14,572 nt of DNA from an uncultured Eubacteriales bacterium (GTDB lineage: Bacteria > Bacillota > Clostridia > Peptostreptococcales > Anaerovoracaceae), in NCBI GenBank assembly GCA_902772685.1, contig CACYBO010000121.1, positions 1 through 14,572 of the forward strand, written 5' to 3'. Below, in pieces: positions 1 to 6,993 of this stretch (positions within the stretch are counted from its first letter, which is position 1; the number at the start of each line of letters is the position of its first letter). The translations under genes and the position numbers were made by a program. Below the pieces are notes generated by a model. That model did not search any database. It was not told where the DNA came from and saw only the letters and a list, made by a program, of their open reading frames with translations.

Positions 1-29
1 AAACGGGTTATGCTTTCCACTTCACTCAT
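1..29 (-). CDS. Start of a CDS truncated by the window edge
   Basis: An ATG at 27-29 (minus strand) opens nine codons, MSEVESITR, that run off the window. A G-rich stretch (GGGGGA, 35-40) lies six bases upstream and can serve as a ribosome binding site. The start is only 11 bases after the stop of the YjdF-like gene, so this is probably the next gene of the same operon. Too little is visible to assign a function. Confidence 0.5.
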
Positions 30-40
30 CGCTTTCCCCC

Positions 41-883
41 TTATTCTCCGATATCTTCTCCTTCGATATCCTCCGGAACTTCCGGTTTCAACGTCAGCCC
101 GTTAACAACTTTATTTGCAACTTTTCTGTTCTCACCATACTTCAGGAAGGCAAAACCAAAACTGCAGAAGACGATAGCACCGATGAAATTGACCAGCAGG
201 TCCTTCATCGTATCCAGGATTCCAATATCCAGATACCCTCCCTGAATGGTATACTCCTCACCCGAAGCCGTGTGTATCACTGTTCCGGTGATATCATCCA
301 CATGGATGACTTCCTGGCTGTGATTCGGGTCTAATGTGACTGATTGGAAATGATCTACGATGAAGTCTTTCTGCATGTCCTGACCCAGGAAGATATCCGC
401 ACCGCATTCAAAGAACTCCCACAGTACGCCGATCGTCATGGAAAAACAGAATGCGACCATCGTTAAGTAGAGCGGCGACAGATTGACATTCTTGTTGGTC
501 CGGTTGAGCAGTTCAACAGTAGAGAACCCTACAGCTGCGAACAAAAATCCGTTCAGTGTGTGCAGCATGGTATCCCAAATCGGAATCTGTGTATAGAAAT
601 GTCCCAGTTCTCCCAGAATCTCCGCTGCAAATATAAAACAGTAAATGATTCCCTCAAACAGCGCCGGAATCCTGATTTTCAGTGTCTCCTCCAACAGACT
701 CGGAACGAAGAACAACGCCAGAACCAGCAGACAGGTGGCGGTGACATCGTAGTTATGCAGTATGACACTGCGGATGCCGATCAGAACCACGAACAGCCGC
801 AAGATCGAATACAGAATAAATACGCCCCGTTGTTCCTTGACTTTCTTACCCAGCCTTTTGATGTATTGATTTGGTGATATCAT
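41..883 (-). CDS. YjdF/DUF2238-like integral membrane protein
   Basis: A 280-residue multipass membrane protein. Hydrophobic segments lie at about residues 20-40, 48-62, 75-92, 108-126, 138-158 and 225-247. Motifs that recall the DUF2238/YjdF family are WDTMLHTLNGF (103-113), with a Trp-Asp and His at a membrane edge, VLWEFFECGAD (153-163) and QDMQKD (168-173). A soluble loop at about 165-215 and an acidic C-terminus (PEDIEGEDIGE) complete it. The family has no firm biochemical role that I know. The ATG at 881-883 follows two purine-rich SD-like copies (GAGGAG at 905-910 and 893-898 on the minus strand). The gene starts 37 bases after the GDPD stop, so it is probably cotranscribed with the envelope operon. 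Family assignment is from motif memory and is moderately sure; membrane location is certain. Confidence 0.7.
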   Translation of the reverse strand: MISPNQYIKRLGKKVKEQRGVFILYSILRLFVVLIGIRSVILHNYDVTATCLLVLALFFVPSLLEETLKIRIPALFEGIIYCFIFAAEILGELGHFYTQIPIWDTMLHTLNGFLFAAVGFSTVELLNRTNKNVNLSPLYLTMVAFCFSMTIGVLWEFFECGADIFLGQDMQKDFIVDHFQSVTLDPNHSQEVIHVDDITGTVIHTASGEEYTIQGGYLDIGILDTMKDLLVNFIGAIVFCSFGFAFLKYGENRKVANKVVNGLTLKPEVPEDIEGEDIGE

Positions 884-914
884 TACAATGCTTCTCCTCT
901 CAGGTCTCCTCTTA

Positions 915-923
915 ATTATATCA
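915..923 (-). promoter_or_regulatory. Possible internal extended -10 promoter
   Basis: On the minus strand the word TGATATAAT matches an extended -10 element, and its TGA is also the stop codon of the GDPD gene. No convincing -35 lies at the right distance. It could give extra transcription of the YjdF-like gene, or it may be chance. Confidence 0.25.
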
Positions 924-2669
924 GCTCACGATCGTCATAATGCGATCGATCATCCTCTGCAGATCTGACCTCTTCATAAGGTCCTTCTGTATCCCGGCCG
1001 CCTGGACTACGTTATCCGTAATCAGCCCATCCGCGTTGGAGCACAGAAAATGCTTCTGTTTTTCTTTCTCGTTTGCAGTCCAGACCAGCATCTTCTTGTT
1101 CTGATCATGAGCTGCTGAAATCGCGTTTTCCGTTGCAGATTCTTCCTCGATTCCTAAATAATCGCAATTCAGCTTATCAGTCGCACCGAATGATGCGAAC
1201 AGCAGGAATCCGGTCTGAATCTCCGGGTATTTTGTTTCGATGTAATCTATCAGGTCATAATTCAGCGAAATCAGCACACATTCCGCCTCCATGTTGTTTT
1301 CTTTTATGATTTTCACAGCGTCATCCGCCATCTTTTTATCAGCGGAATCCCCTTTGAGTTCGGTAAACAGGACGATCCTGCCTTTGCATGCGGAAAGGGC
1401 TTCCTCGAGTGTTGGAATGGGCTGCCCGTCAACGGACAGTTTCCGAATTTCTCGCAGCGTCATTTCCTCCGGAGTTCTCGTTTCCCCGGCAACGCGTTCG
1501 AAGTTTCCGTCATGTAAAAGCACATAAGCGCCGTCTTTCGTCCGCTGGATGTCGATCTCACTCCCATATGCGCCTGCGGCACACGCAGCCTCAATTCCGG
1601 CAACTGTATTCTCTGCCCCCTCTATTCCCCCGCCGCGATGAGCAATAATCTGCGTCTTCGTCTCCACAGGGAAGAGATGATCAAAATTGTTATTTATCCA
1701 GACAGCGCACACGATCAGCAAAACGAAACAGGCTGCCGCTGCAGTAAGTACAACCGGATGTTTCTTTGTTTCTCTTTCTGCATACGGCTGCGGGGCGCCG
1801 CTCTTATAGGAAAAGAACAGCTGCGTCATCTTCATAAGATAAAAAGGTGTCGTACACAAACTCGCTAGCAGCGACACGGCGCTTCCCAGGAGAATCAGGA
1901 CAATCGAGGCGATTCTCCTTGCTCCATCTGAGAGCGGAAGCGCATAGATGATTACCTGCGGCAGTACCAGCGCCAGCAAGGCCACTATACCCAGTACCGC
2001 GACTATCACAATCAGAAACAGTATGGTCTGCTTCAGATAGTCCTTCCAGTTTGCCCGGATCAGCTTCCCTGACTGGTCTGACGCCTCTTTCACCGACAGC
2101 TTATCAATCACGATTCCGTGAAGGATGAACAGATTGGCCACGCCGATGGACAGAAACACCAGCATGGCAAAGGATGTCAGCAGAAGGAACACCGGTGAAT
2201 CCGCAATTACAGATGCGATAAAATTGGGGATATAGAGTCCTTCTGTCAGGGAGATGGATACTCCGAACCCCAGCAGCGGCGCGATCAGCGCGATGTACAG
2301 CGCTACAAGGACGCCCCGCAGGCTGAGCAGCGCTTTGATGGAACGAAATCCCTCATCCATGCTCTTCCATATGGAAATGTTCTCTCCTGTAACCAGTTTC
2401 CTGCCGAGTATGATCTTGGTATTTATGTCAAAAGCAATATAAACAAACAAAGACACTAGTCCGATCAGCAGAATCAGGTATCCCTGCCAGGTCTGAAAGA
2501 GAAACATAAAATCTCCGGAAGTCATCGCGACTCTGCCTGTGCTTTTGAGCAGGGTCTGGGTAATCCGTCCCAACAAGTAGATCCATATACCAATCAGTGA
2601 CTTTGTAAGGATCTGATATGTGAATATATCCGGCAGCGCCTGCCAGTAGGGTTTCAACTTTTGCAGCAT
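921..2669 (-). CDS. Membrane-anchored glycerophosphodiester phosphodiesterase (GDPD family)
   Basis: This 582-residue two-part protein has a membrane domain (about 1-330) resembling GPDPase_memb, with some eight hydrophobic segments, the last at 306-326. A C-terminal GDPD TIM-barrel domain follows (about 338-565). Catalytic residues expected for the family are visible: H344-R345 in IIAHRGGG, E353 in ENT, E371 and D373 in SEIDIQ, H386-D387 in LLHDG, and E437/K439 in FTELKG. The domain order predicts an extracytoplasmic enzyme that hydrolyses glycerophosphodiesters such as deacylated phospholipids or polyglycerophosphate to sn-glycerol 3-phosphate and an alcohol. The ATG at 2667-2669 has a poor SD (AGAAGA). 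It lies 33 bases after the L,D-transpeptidase stop, and two in-frame stops between them exclude an upstream start. Family call is firm; the natural substrate is inferred. Confidence 0.92.
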   Translation of the reverse strand: MLQKLKPYWQALPDIFTYQILTKSLIGIWIYLLGRITQTLLKSTGRVAMTSGDFMFLFQTWQGYLILLIGLVSLFVYIAFDINTKIILGRKLVTGENISIWKSMDEGFRSIKALLSLRGVLVALYIALIAPLLGFGVSISLTEGLYIPNFIASVIADSPVFLLLTSFAMLVFLSIGVANLFILHGIVIDKLSVKEASDQSGKLIRANWKDYLKQTILFLIVIVAVLGIVALLALVLPQVIIYALPLSDGARRIASIVLILLGSAVSLLASLCTTPFYLMKMTQLFFSYKSGAPQPYAERETKKHPVVLTAAAACFVLLIVCAVWINNNFDHLFPVETKTQIIAHRGGGIEGAENTVAGIEAACAAGAYGSEIDIQRTKDGAYVLLHDGNFERVAGETRTPEEMTLREIRKLSVDGQPIPTLEEALSACKGRIVLFTELKGDSADKKMADDAVKIIKENNMEAECVLISLNYDLIDYIETKYPEIQTGFLLFASFGATDKLNCDYLGIEEESATENAISAAHDQNKKMLVWTANEKEKQKHFLCSNADGLITDNVVQAAGIQKDLMKRSDLQRMIDRIMTIVS

Positions 2670-2702
2670 TAGTCTTCTAGTCAGTCTTTATTAATTGATA
2701 CC

Positions 2703-3485
2703 TTACAGCTCCCATTCATTCCACAGTTCCGGGCTGAGATTCTCCAGAGAATCGATCACCACTACACAGTCTTTGTCCACATTCTGCATCGCCATAATCA
2801 CCTTGTCCTTCGGCAAAGCAACGCATCCGCCGGTATAAGGCTTCTGAGGACCGAGACAATGAAGGAAGATCGCAGAACCTTTGCCGGCCTCTCCATCTTC
2901 ATTCCAGCTGATATTCATGCAGTACTGATAATGTACCGGATAGTCCACAATGTGTTCACTGTCATCCTTGTTCAGATCCGGATAATCCTTGATGCTGACC
3001 ATTTCATTGTAGTGGTAGCCTTCTCTCTGGTCACCTGACCAGTAATCATCATCTGTTACCTGCTGGTACTCAAAGGCAGTGCAGCCCGGATCCGGATTGA
3101 TTCCGAAGGCGTAATTGAAATGATATGTACCCACCGGCGTCATGCTGTCCCCTTCTTTTGTCTTGCCCAGACCTTCCTTGCCGATGAAGCCCGGCGTGGT
3201 CAGTATCTGTTTCCAGTTACCATCCTCATCCTTCTGGTGCATGGATACATAGGCTGTTGTTTTGCCGATTCCGGCGACCACGAAGAGCTGATTTGCATCC
3301 TTCGCCTGCTCAAGCTTGCCGACGAATTCCGGCGAATCTTCCGCAGTGGCGATGTCAAATGCCTCCACCTGATCTGAAGACGCCTGATCCAAAGCCGCAT
3401 CTTCCGAGCCGCCGCAGCCGGCAAACAGCAGACACAACGCCAAAGCCATCATCAGTATAGTGCATGTCAGTAATTTCTTTTTCAT
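2703..3485 (-). CDS. L,D-transpeptidase family (YkuD domain) lipoprotein
   Basis: This 260-residue protein starts with a lipoprotein signal (MKKKLL, hydrophobic core, lipobox FAGC with C24), then an acidic linker (25-60). A YkuD-type domain (about 65-245) carries the active-site block SAIFLHC (H209) and YTGGCVALP (nucleophile C221). The family forms 3-3 peptide cross-links in peptidoglycan, or exchanges the terminal D-Ala, through an acyl-enzyme on Cys. The His-to-Cys distance is 12 residues, shorter than in many L,D-transpeptidases, and the SHGC and Asn/Arg positions are changed (GGC, VA). It is a clear paralog of the protein at 4902-5594, sharing the TP-G, AFGI, DYW and GSAIFLHC blocks. A strong SD (GGGGAGG) precedes the ATG. 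It lies between the VanX-like and GDPD genes. Transpeptidase activity itself is inferred. Confidence 0.88.
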   Translation of the reverse strand: MKKKLLTCTILMMALALCLLFAGCGGSEDAALDQASSDQVEAFDIATAEDSPEFVGKLEQAKDANQLFVVAGIGKTTAYVSMHQKDEDGNWKQILTTPGFIGKEGLGKTKEGDSMTPVGTYHFNYAFGINPDPGCTAFEYQQVTDDDYWSGDQREGYHYNEMVSIKDYPDLNKDDSEHIVDYPVHYQYCMNISWNEDGEAGKGSAIFLHCLGPQKPYTGGCVALPKDKVIMAMQNVDKDCVVVIDSLENLSPELWNEWEL

Positions 3486-3552
3486 TCTTAGGACCTCCCC
3501 AATTTTGTCTATATCTATCTACTGTATCATTCTGCTGAGACATTGTCCGATC

Positions 3553-4356
3553 TTAATTCAGAGCCTCGCTGTTGACCGGGAATGTGAAATAGGTATCAGG
3601 ATATGGTTCCTTTTCCAATGTGAAGTGCCACCATTCTTCCTCCAGCGGCTTGAATCCGTGCTCAATCATCGCATCCCTCAGTATCATTCTGTTGTTGTAC
3701 TGCTCATCGGTGATGCCTTTGTAATCAGGATGACTGAGTTCTCCGAAATAGTCGAAGGTTCCTCCCATGTCGACCTCTTTCTCAGTTTCCATATCAAAGA
3801 GTGTCAGGTCTACTGTGCTGCCCCGGCTGTGACCGGAGTGCTCCGCAATATATCCCTGCGGGAAAAGCACATCTTTATCCAGTTCCGGATAGAAGTATTC
3901 CTTCATTCTGGTGTCATCCTCATCCTTCGCCCACTCCACGAAGTTCGTCACTGCCTCCTGCGGACGGTACGCGTCGTAGATCTTCAGACGGTATCCATCG
4001 GCAACCACGTCATCGCTGACCTCCCTGAGGGCATCCGCCGCTTCCTTTGTCATGAATGCAAGCGGTTCCTCATATCCATCGATGCGGTCCCCAACAAAGT
4101 TATATGTGGAATAGTAGCGTATTTCCAGAATCGCGTCCGGGACTTCTTCTGAGATCTGCACGAAATCAGAGGAGTCATCTGACAGAGTCACACCATCCTC
4201 CGATACTGCAGTCGTAGGTTCCTCGCTGACGGCTTCTGCCGCATTTGCACTGTCATTTCCTTCATCGGCTGTTTTGTCTCCGCATCCGCATATGAATCCG
4301 ACCGACAAAAGCAAGGCCATCAGCAAAGATACCGCCTTCATTTGTTTCTTTTTCAT
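3553..4356 (-). CDS. VanX-like D-Ala-D-Ala dipeptidase lipoprotein (peptidase M15D)
   Basis: The product is 267 residues if started at the ATG 4354-4356, which has GGAG seven bases upstream. A TTG two codons earlier is too close to that SD and is rejected. A lipoprotein signal ends at lipobox ICGC (C25). An Ala/Asp/Glu/Ser-rich linker follows to about residue 65, then a VanX-type domain of roughly 200 residues, about full VanX length. Visible family residues are R131 in YDAYRPQ, zinc ligands H176 and D183 in SGHSRGSTVD, and catalytic E241 with zinc ligand H244 in EEWWHF. VanX enzymes are zinc peptidases that cleave free D-Ala-D-Ala. Here the lipid anchor puts the enzyme outside the cell, like periplasmic PcgL and unlike cytoplasmic VanX or DdpX. 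It sits between a cupin gene (19-base gap) and an L,D-transpeptidase. No vanR, vanS, vanH or vanA is present, so a resistance role is not indicated. Confidence 0.9.
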   Translation of the reverse strand: MKKKQMKAVSLLMALLLSVGFICGCGDKTADEGNDSANAAEAVSEEPTTAVSEDGVTLSDDSSDFVQISEEVPDAILEIRYYSTYNFVGDRIDGYEEPLAFMTKEAADALREVSDDVVADGYRLKIYDAYRPQEAVTNFVEWAKDEDDTRMKEYFYPELDKDVLFPQGYIAEHSGHSRGSTVDLTLFDMETEKEVDMGGTFDYFGELSHPDYKGITDEQYNNRMILRDAMIEHGFKPLEEEWWHFTLEKEPYPDTYFTFPVNSEALN

Positions 4357-4375
4357 ATTCAATCTCCAAACATTC

Positions 4376-4723
4376 TTACTTCAGAAAATCTTCCCTCATA
4401 GGCGCGAACATGTCTATCAGCAGCGAGTCTTCTCTTGCTACCGCGCTGTGAACCGCATGAGGCTTGATATATACAGAATCTCCTTCCCTGAGAATTCTCG
4501 TATCCCCGTCTACCGTAAACTCAAGCGCACCCCTGATTACATATGTTATCTGACTGTGAAAGTGCTCATGCTCCGGGGCTGTATCCCCCGCCGCAAAATC
4601 ATTTTCAACCATCATCATCTCTGGGCCATGCGCCACAATCCGTCTTTTTCTCCACGTCGGCATATCTTCAGCCAGCACATCTCCGTGCATGACCCAAGTC
4701 TGTCCGGTCTTTGTTTTATCCAT
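4376..4723 (-). CDS. Small single-domain cupin protein
   Basis: A 115-residue cytoplasmic protein made of one cupin_2 barrel. Motif 1 runs from G46 to G65 and holds H52, H54 and H56, with Q58 where Glu is usual. Motif 2 is GDSVYIKPHAVH, ending at H92. These His residues would bind a metal such as Fe, Mn, Ni or Zn. Single-domain cupins can be enzymes or small-molecule sensors, and the sequence does not tell which. It is the first gene of the minus-strand envelope operon, 19 bases before the VanX-like gene, so a sensing or sugar/amino-acid-modifying role is possible. The ATG at 4721-4723 has AGAGGG very close upstream. Fold assignment is firm; function is unknown. Confidence 0.82.
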   Translation of the reverse strand: MDKTKTGQTWVMHGDVLAEDMPTWRKRRIVAHGPEMMMVENDFAAGDTAPEHEHFHSQITYVIRGALEFTVDGDTRILREGDSVYIKPHAVHSAVAREDSLLIDMFAPMREDFLK

Positions 4724-4780
4724 GTTCCCTCTTTACTTATTTTACAGCATCAAGTTGGTATAATAATACTACATTAGGTG

Positions 4781-4810
4781 TTGAAAAAAAAGAGTCGTTG
4801 GCTGTATATA
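4781..4810 (+). promoter_or_regulatory. Putative sigma-A promoter for the secreted L,D-transpeptidase
   Basis: TTGAAA (4781-4786) and TATATA (4805-4810) are separated by 18 bases and would give a leader of about 85 bases before the ATG at 4902. A second candidate lies upstream: the extended -10 TGGTATAAT at 4756-4764, which has no good -35. Confidence 0.5.
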
Positions 4811-4838
4811 ACTTTGTTAAGAATCATCATATCCACTG

Positions 4839-4891
4839 CCTGCGCATTGTATCATATAAGCGGTAAGTTTTTGCTTCTAATATGACGCAGG
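4839..4891 (+). promoter_or_regulatory. Possible leader hairpin covering the ribosome binding site
   Basis: CCTGCG (4839-4844) is the exact complement of CGCAGG (4886-4891), whose AGG belongs to the SD of the downstream gene (AGGAG, 4889-4893). Inside it CATAT (4853-4857) pairs with ATATG (4880-4884), and AAGC (4858-4861) pairs with GCTT (4873-4876). Together they could form a broken stem that hides the SD. Pairing was read by eye and no energy was calculated. Confidence 0.25.
4846..4854 (-). promoter_or_regulatory. Possible extended -10 promoter of the cupin operon
   Basis: The minus strand reads TGATACAAT, an extended -10 word identical to the one in the promoter at 13155-13184. It is 123 bases upstream of the cupin ATG, inside the leader of the divergent gene. 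I see no clear -35. AT-rich words nearer the cupin gene (around 4755-4775) are alternatives. Confidence 0.25.
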
Positions 4892-4901
4892 AGAATGACC
4901 G

Positions 4902-5594
4902 ATGATAATCAGGAAAGCGACAGCATTTATTGCTGCATTATTGATCGCCGCAGTTTTTATGCCTTTGCAGGCCGGCGCGGAAACAACTGAAGAGTATGAT
5001 GTATCTGGAGTTGACAGAACAGACTGGAATGCGATTCAGGAGCAATACAGATTTGACGACAGTGTCCGGAATCTGATTTTCGTCAAGTACGAGGGACAGG
5101 CAAAGGCAACCCTTTGCATGTATGAAAAAGACGAAGTGAACAATTGGACAGAGAAGCTTAATTGTCCTGCCTATACCGGCGGAAACGGCATCGATAAACA
5201 GAAGGAGGGAGACTGCAGAACCCCTACCGGCGACTTCCCGATCACACAGGCCTTCGGGATCAAAGATGATCCGGGCAGTCAGATAGAATACCTGAAGGTT
5301 AATGATAATCACTACTGGTGCGCAGATGAATATTACAACCAGCTGGTTGATATCAGCCAGCAGAATCACGATTGCCGTGGTGAACACCTGATTGATTATA
5401 CGAAACAGTACGCTTATGCCATGAATATCGGATATAACACCGAAGGCATAGAAGGTGAAGGCTCCGCAATTTTTCTGCACTGCTTTGGAGACAGCGATCA
5501 CACACTGGGCTGCATAGCAGTATCAGAAGAAAATATGATCAAGCTGCTGCAGACCTGCGCACCGGGGACGCGAATCTGCATATATGACAACTGA
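4902..5594 (+). CDS. Secreted L,D-transpeptidase family (YkuD domain) protein
   Basis: The only plus-strand gene in the window, 230 residues. An N-terminal signal peptide (about 1-26, ending QAGA before E27) has no lipobox Cys, so the mature protein is probably released or wall-associated. The YkuD-type domain (about 55-230) has the same block order as the lipoprotein at 2703-3485: RTPTGDF, AFGIKDDPG, HYWCADE, then GSAIFLHC with H183, and TLGCIAV with nucleophile C194. The His-Cys spacing is 11 residues. Expected role is formation or editing of peptidoglycan cross-links outside the membrane. AGGAG (4889-4893) sits eight bases before the ATG, which fixes the start. It is divergent from the cupin operon and ends at a bidirectional terminator. 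Family is firm; transpeptidase activity is inferred. Confidence 0.88.
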   Translation: MIIRKATAFIAALLIAAVFMPLQAGAETTEEYDVSGVDRTDWNAIQEQYRFDDSVRNLIFVKYEGQAKATLCMYEKDEVNNWTEKLNCPAYTGGNGIDKQKEGDCRTPTGDFPITQAFGIKDDPGSQIEYLKVNDNHYWCADEYYNQLVDISQQNHDCRGEHLIDYTKQYAYAMNIGYNTEGIEGEGSAIFLHCFGDSDHTLGCIAVSEENMIKLLQTCAPGTRICIYDN

Positions 5595-5606
5595 CGGATA
5601 CAATCT

Positions 5607-5638
5607 AAAAAATGCCACCCTCAGCGGGTGGCATTTTT
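5607..5638. terminator. Bidirectional rho-independent terminator
   Basis: A 13-bp perfect stem (5608-5620 with 5626-5638) has a five-base loop, TCAGC, a GC-rich core (GCCACCC/GGGTGGC), and A/T runs on both sides. It therefore works in either direction. It lies 13 bases after the plus-strand L,D-transpeptidase stop and 12 bases beyond the stop of convergent brnQ. Confidence 0.92.
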
Positions 5639-5649
5639 AATACCTGCTT

Positions 5650-6963
5650 TTACAGTTCGATTTCCGTTCCCGGAAGGAAGTGACCAACCGCTGCCGCAAT
5701 TGCAGTCGGAATCACCCAATTGAATCCGAATGCATCCAGCGGAAGCGCCGTATGGATCCATGCGAGCGATGTGATGCCGAATGTGTCTGTCAGGACTGTA
5801 AGCAGACTGATCAGGAAACAGATGCCGACACCGAACTGATAGAATTTCTTTTTTCTGAAGACTTTGCGGCCCAGACATGTCAATGTCAGGAACATGACCG
5901 GCGGATAAAACAGCATCAGAATCGGAGCTGCAATGCTGATGATCGCCGAAAGGCCGAAATTACACAGTATTGCAGAAACGATGCAGATGAGCACGACCAT
6001 AAACTCATAGCTGCGGGATGGAATGATTCTGCTGAAGTACTCTCCTGCAGCAGATGTCAGTCCAACAGCTGTAGTCAGGCATGCCAGAGCAACGATTACG
6101 CTCAGAAAAACAACGCCCAGATTCCCCATCAGCGCACCTGTGATGTTTACCACCAATCCTGCCTGATTGATCTGTCCGTCGGTGAACTCCTGCAGCCACT
6201 GAGATCCGGTGGTCGCACCCAGATACGCCATTCCTCCATATACAAAACACAGGAGAGCGCCCGCAATCAGCGCCGCGCCGGCTGCGATCTTCCGTTCTTC
6301 TCTCTTTTTCTGCAGCCCCCTGCTCCTGATGGACTGGATAATAATGATGGAGAAATAGATTCCCGCCATAAGATCCAGCGTCTGGTAACCGTTGAAGATA
6401 CCATCCTTGATTGGATTCTCCGATACAGGTGCGCCGGCCTGCGCAGCAGGGACCGCAATGCCCAGGATAATCAGAATCGCAATGGCAGCCACCAGAATAG
6501 GCGTCAGGTATTTACCCAGAATATCAACTACTCTGGAAGGCCTGATGGTCAGCAAAAGCACGATTCCGAAGAATATGACTGAAAATACCAGCCGGAGAAT
6601 TCTGCTGCCGGGATCGATTCCAAACAAAGGTGATATCCCCATCTCAAAGGTAACAGCAGCGTTCCTGGGAATAGCAAGCAGCGGCCCGATACAGATGATA
6701 CATACCGTGTTGATAATCATCGCACCTCTTGGACCGATCGCTCCTGTCAGACGGTTCAGATCGCCATCCACTTTCAGCATAGCGAAAACACTGCAGATGC
6801 CGAGGCCGGCATCTGCAAGAAAATATGCTATATAGCCTTTGTACCATTCTGTACCGCCGGTAATTCCGATTTCCGGTGGAAAAATGAGATTTCCCGAACC
6901 AAACAGCATTGAGAAAAGGGCAAGGCCAACAATAAAATATATTCCGATGTTAAGTTGTTTCAT
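5650..6963 (-). CDS. brnQ: Branched-chain amino acid:cation symporter (BrnQ/LIVCS family)
   Basis: A 437-residue polytopic membrane protein of usual family length. The N-terminal block FGSGNLIFPPEIG (21-33) is the conserved first-helix signature of BrnQ carriers, which import Leu, Ile and Val with Na+ or H+. About twelve hydrophobic segments follow. The ATG at 6961-6963 has no good SD (AGAGACTAGAA upstream), which suggests translation coupled to, or dependent on, the lipoprotein gene 30 bases before it. It is the last gene of the long operon, closed by the terminator at 5607-5638. Substrate specificity cannot be read from sequence alone. In this operon it may also move another amino acid. Confidence 0.88.
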   Translation of the reverse strand: MKQLNIGIYFIVGLALFSMLFGSGNLIFPPEIGITGGTEWYKGYIAYFLADAGLGICSVFAMLKVDGDLNRLTGAIGPRGAMIINTVCIICIGPLLAIPRNAAVTFEMGISPLFGIDPGSRILRLVFSVIFFGIVLLLTIRPSRVVDILGKYLTPILVAAIAILIILGIAVPAAQAGAPVSENPIKDGIFNGYQTLDLMAGIYFSIIIIQSIRSRGLQKKREERKIAAGAALIAGALLCFVYGGMAYLGATTGSQWLQEFTDGQINQAGLVVNITGALMGNLGVVFLSVIVALACLTTAVGLTSAAGEYFSRIIPSRSYEFMVVLICIVSAILCNFGLSAIISIAAPILMLFYPPVMFLTLTCLGRKVFRKKKFYQFGVGICFLISLLTVLTDTFGITSLAWIHTALPLDAFGFNWVIPTAIAAAVGHFLPGTEIEL

Positions 6964-6993
6964 TTCTAGTCTCTATCTTTTAAGTCGTTTTCT

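Noticed and set aside
3460..4152. Plus-strand open frame of 230 codons opposite the L,D-transpeptidase and VanX-like genes
   Set aside because: It lies antisense to two genes with clear catalytic motifs, has no SD, and its sequence shows no recognisable domain.
3553..4356. Vancomycin-resistance cluster
   Set aside because: Only a VanX-like peptidase is present, and it is exported. No ligase, dehydrogenase or two-component system lies nearby.
4357..4362. TTG start for the VanX-like lipoprotein
   Set aside because: GGAG is only a base or so from the TTG but seven bases from the ATG at 4354-4356, which also gives a normal MKKKQ signal start.
4938..5501. Minus-strand open frame of 187 codons opposite the secreted L,D-transpeptidase
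   Set aside because: It has no ribosome binding site or family motif, and the plus-strand gene has a signal peptide and an active site.
5680..6582. Plus-strand open frame of 300 codons opposite brnQ
   Set aside because: Its Cys-, Gln-, Arg- and Asp-rich composition is what the reverse of hydrophobic codons produces. brnQ is unmistakable on the other strand.
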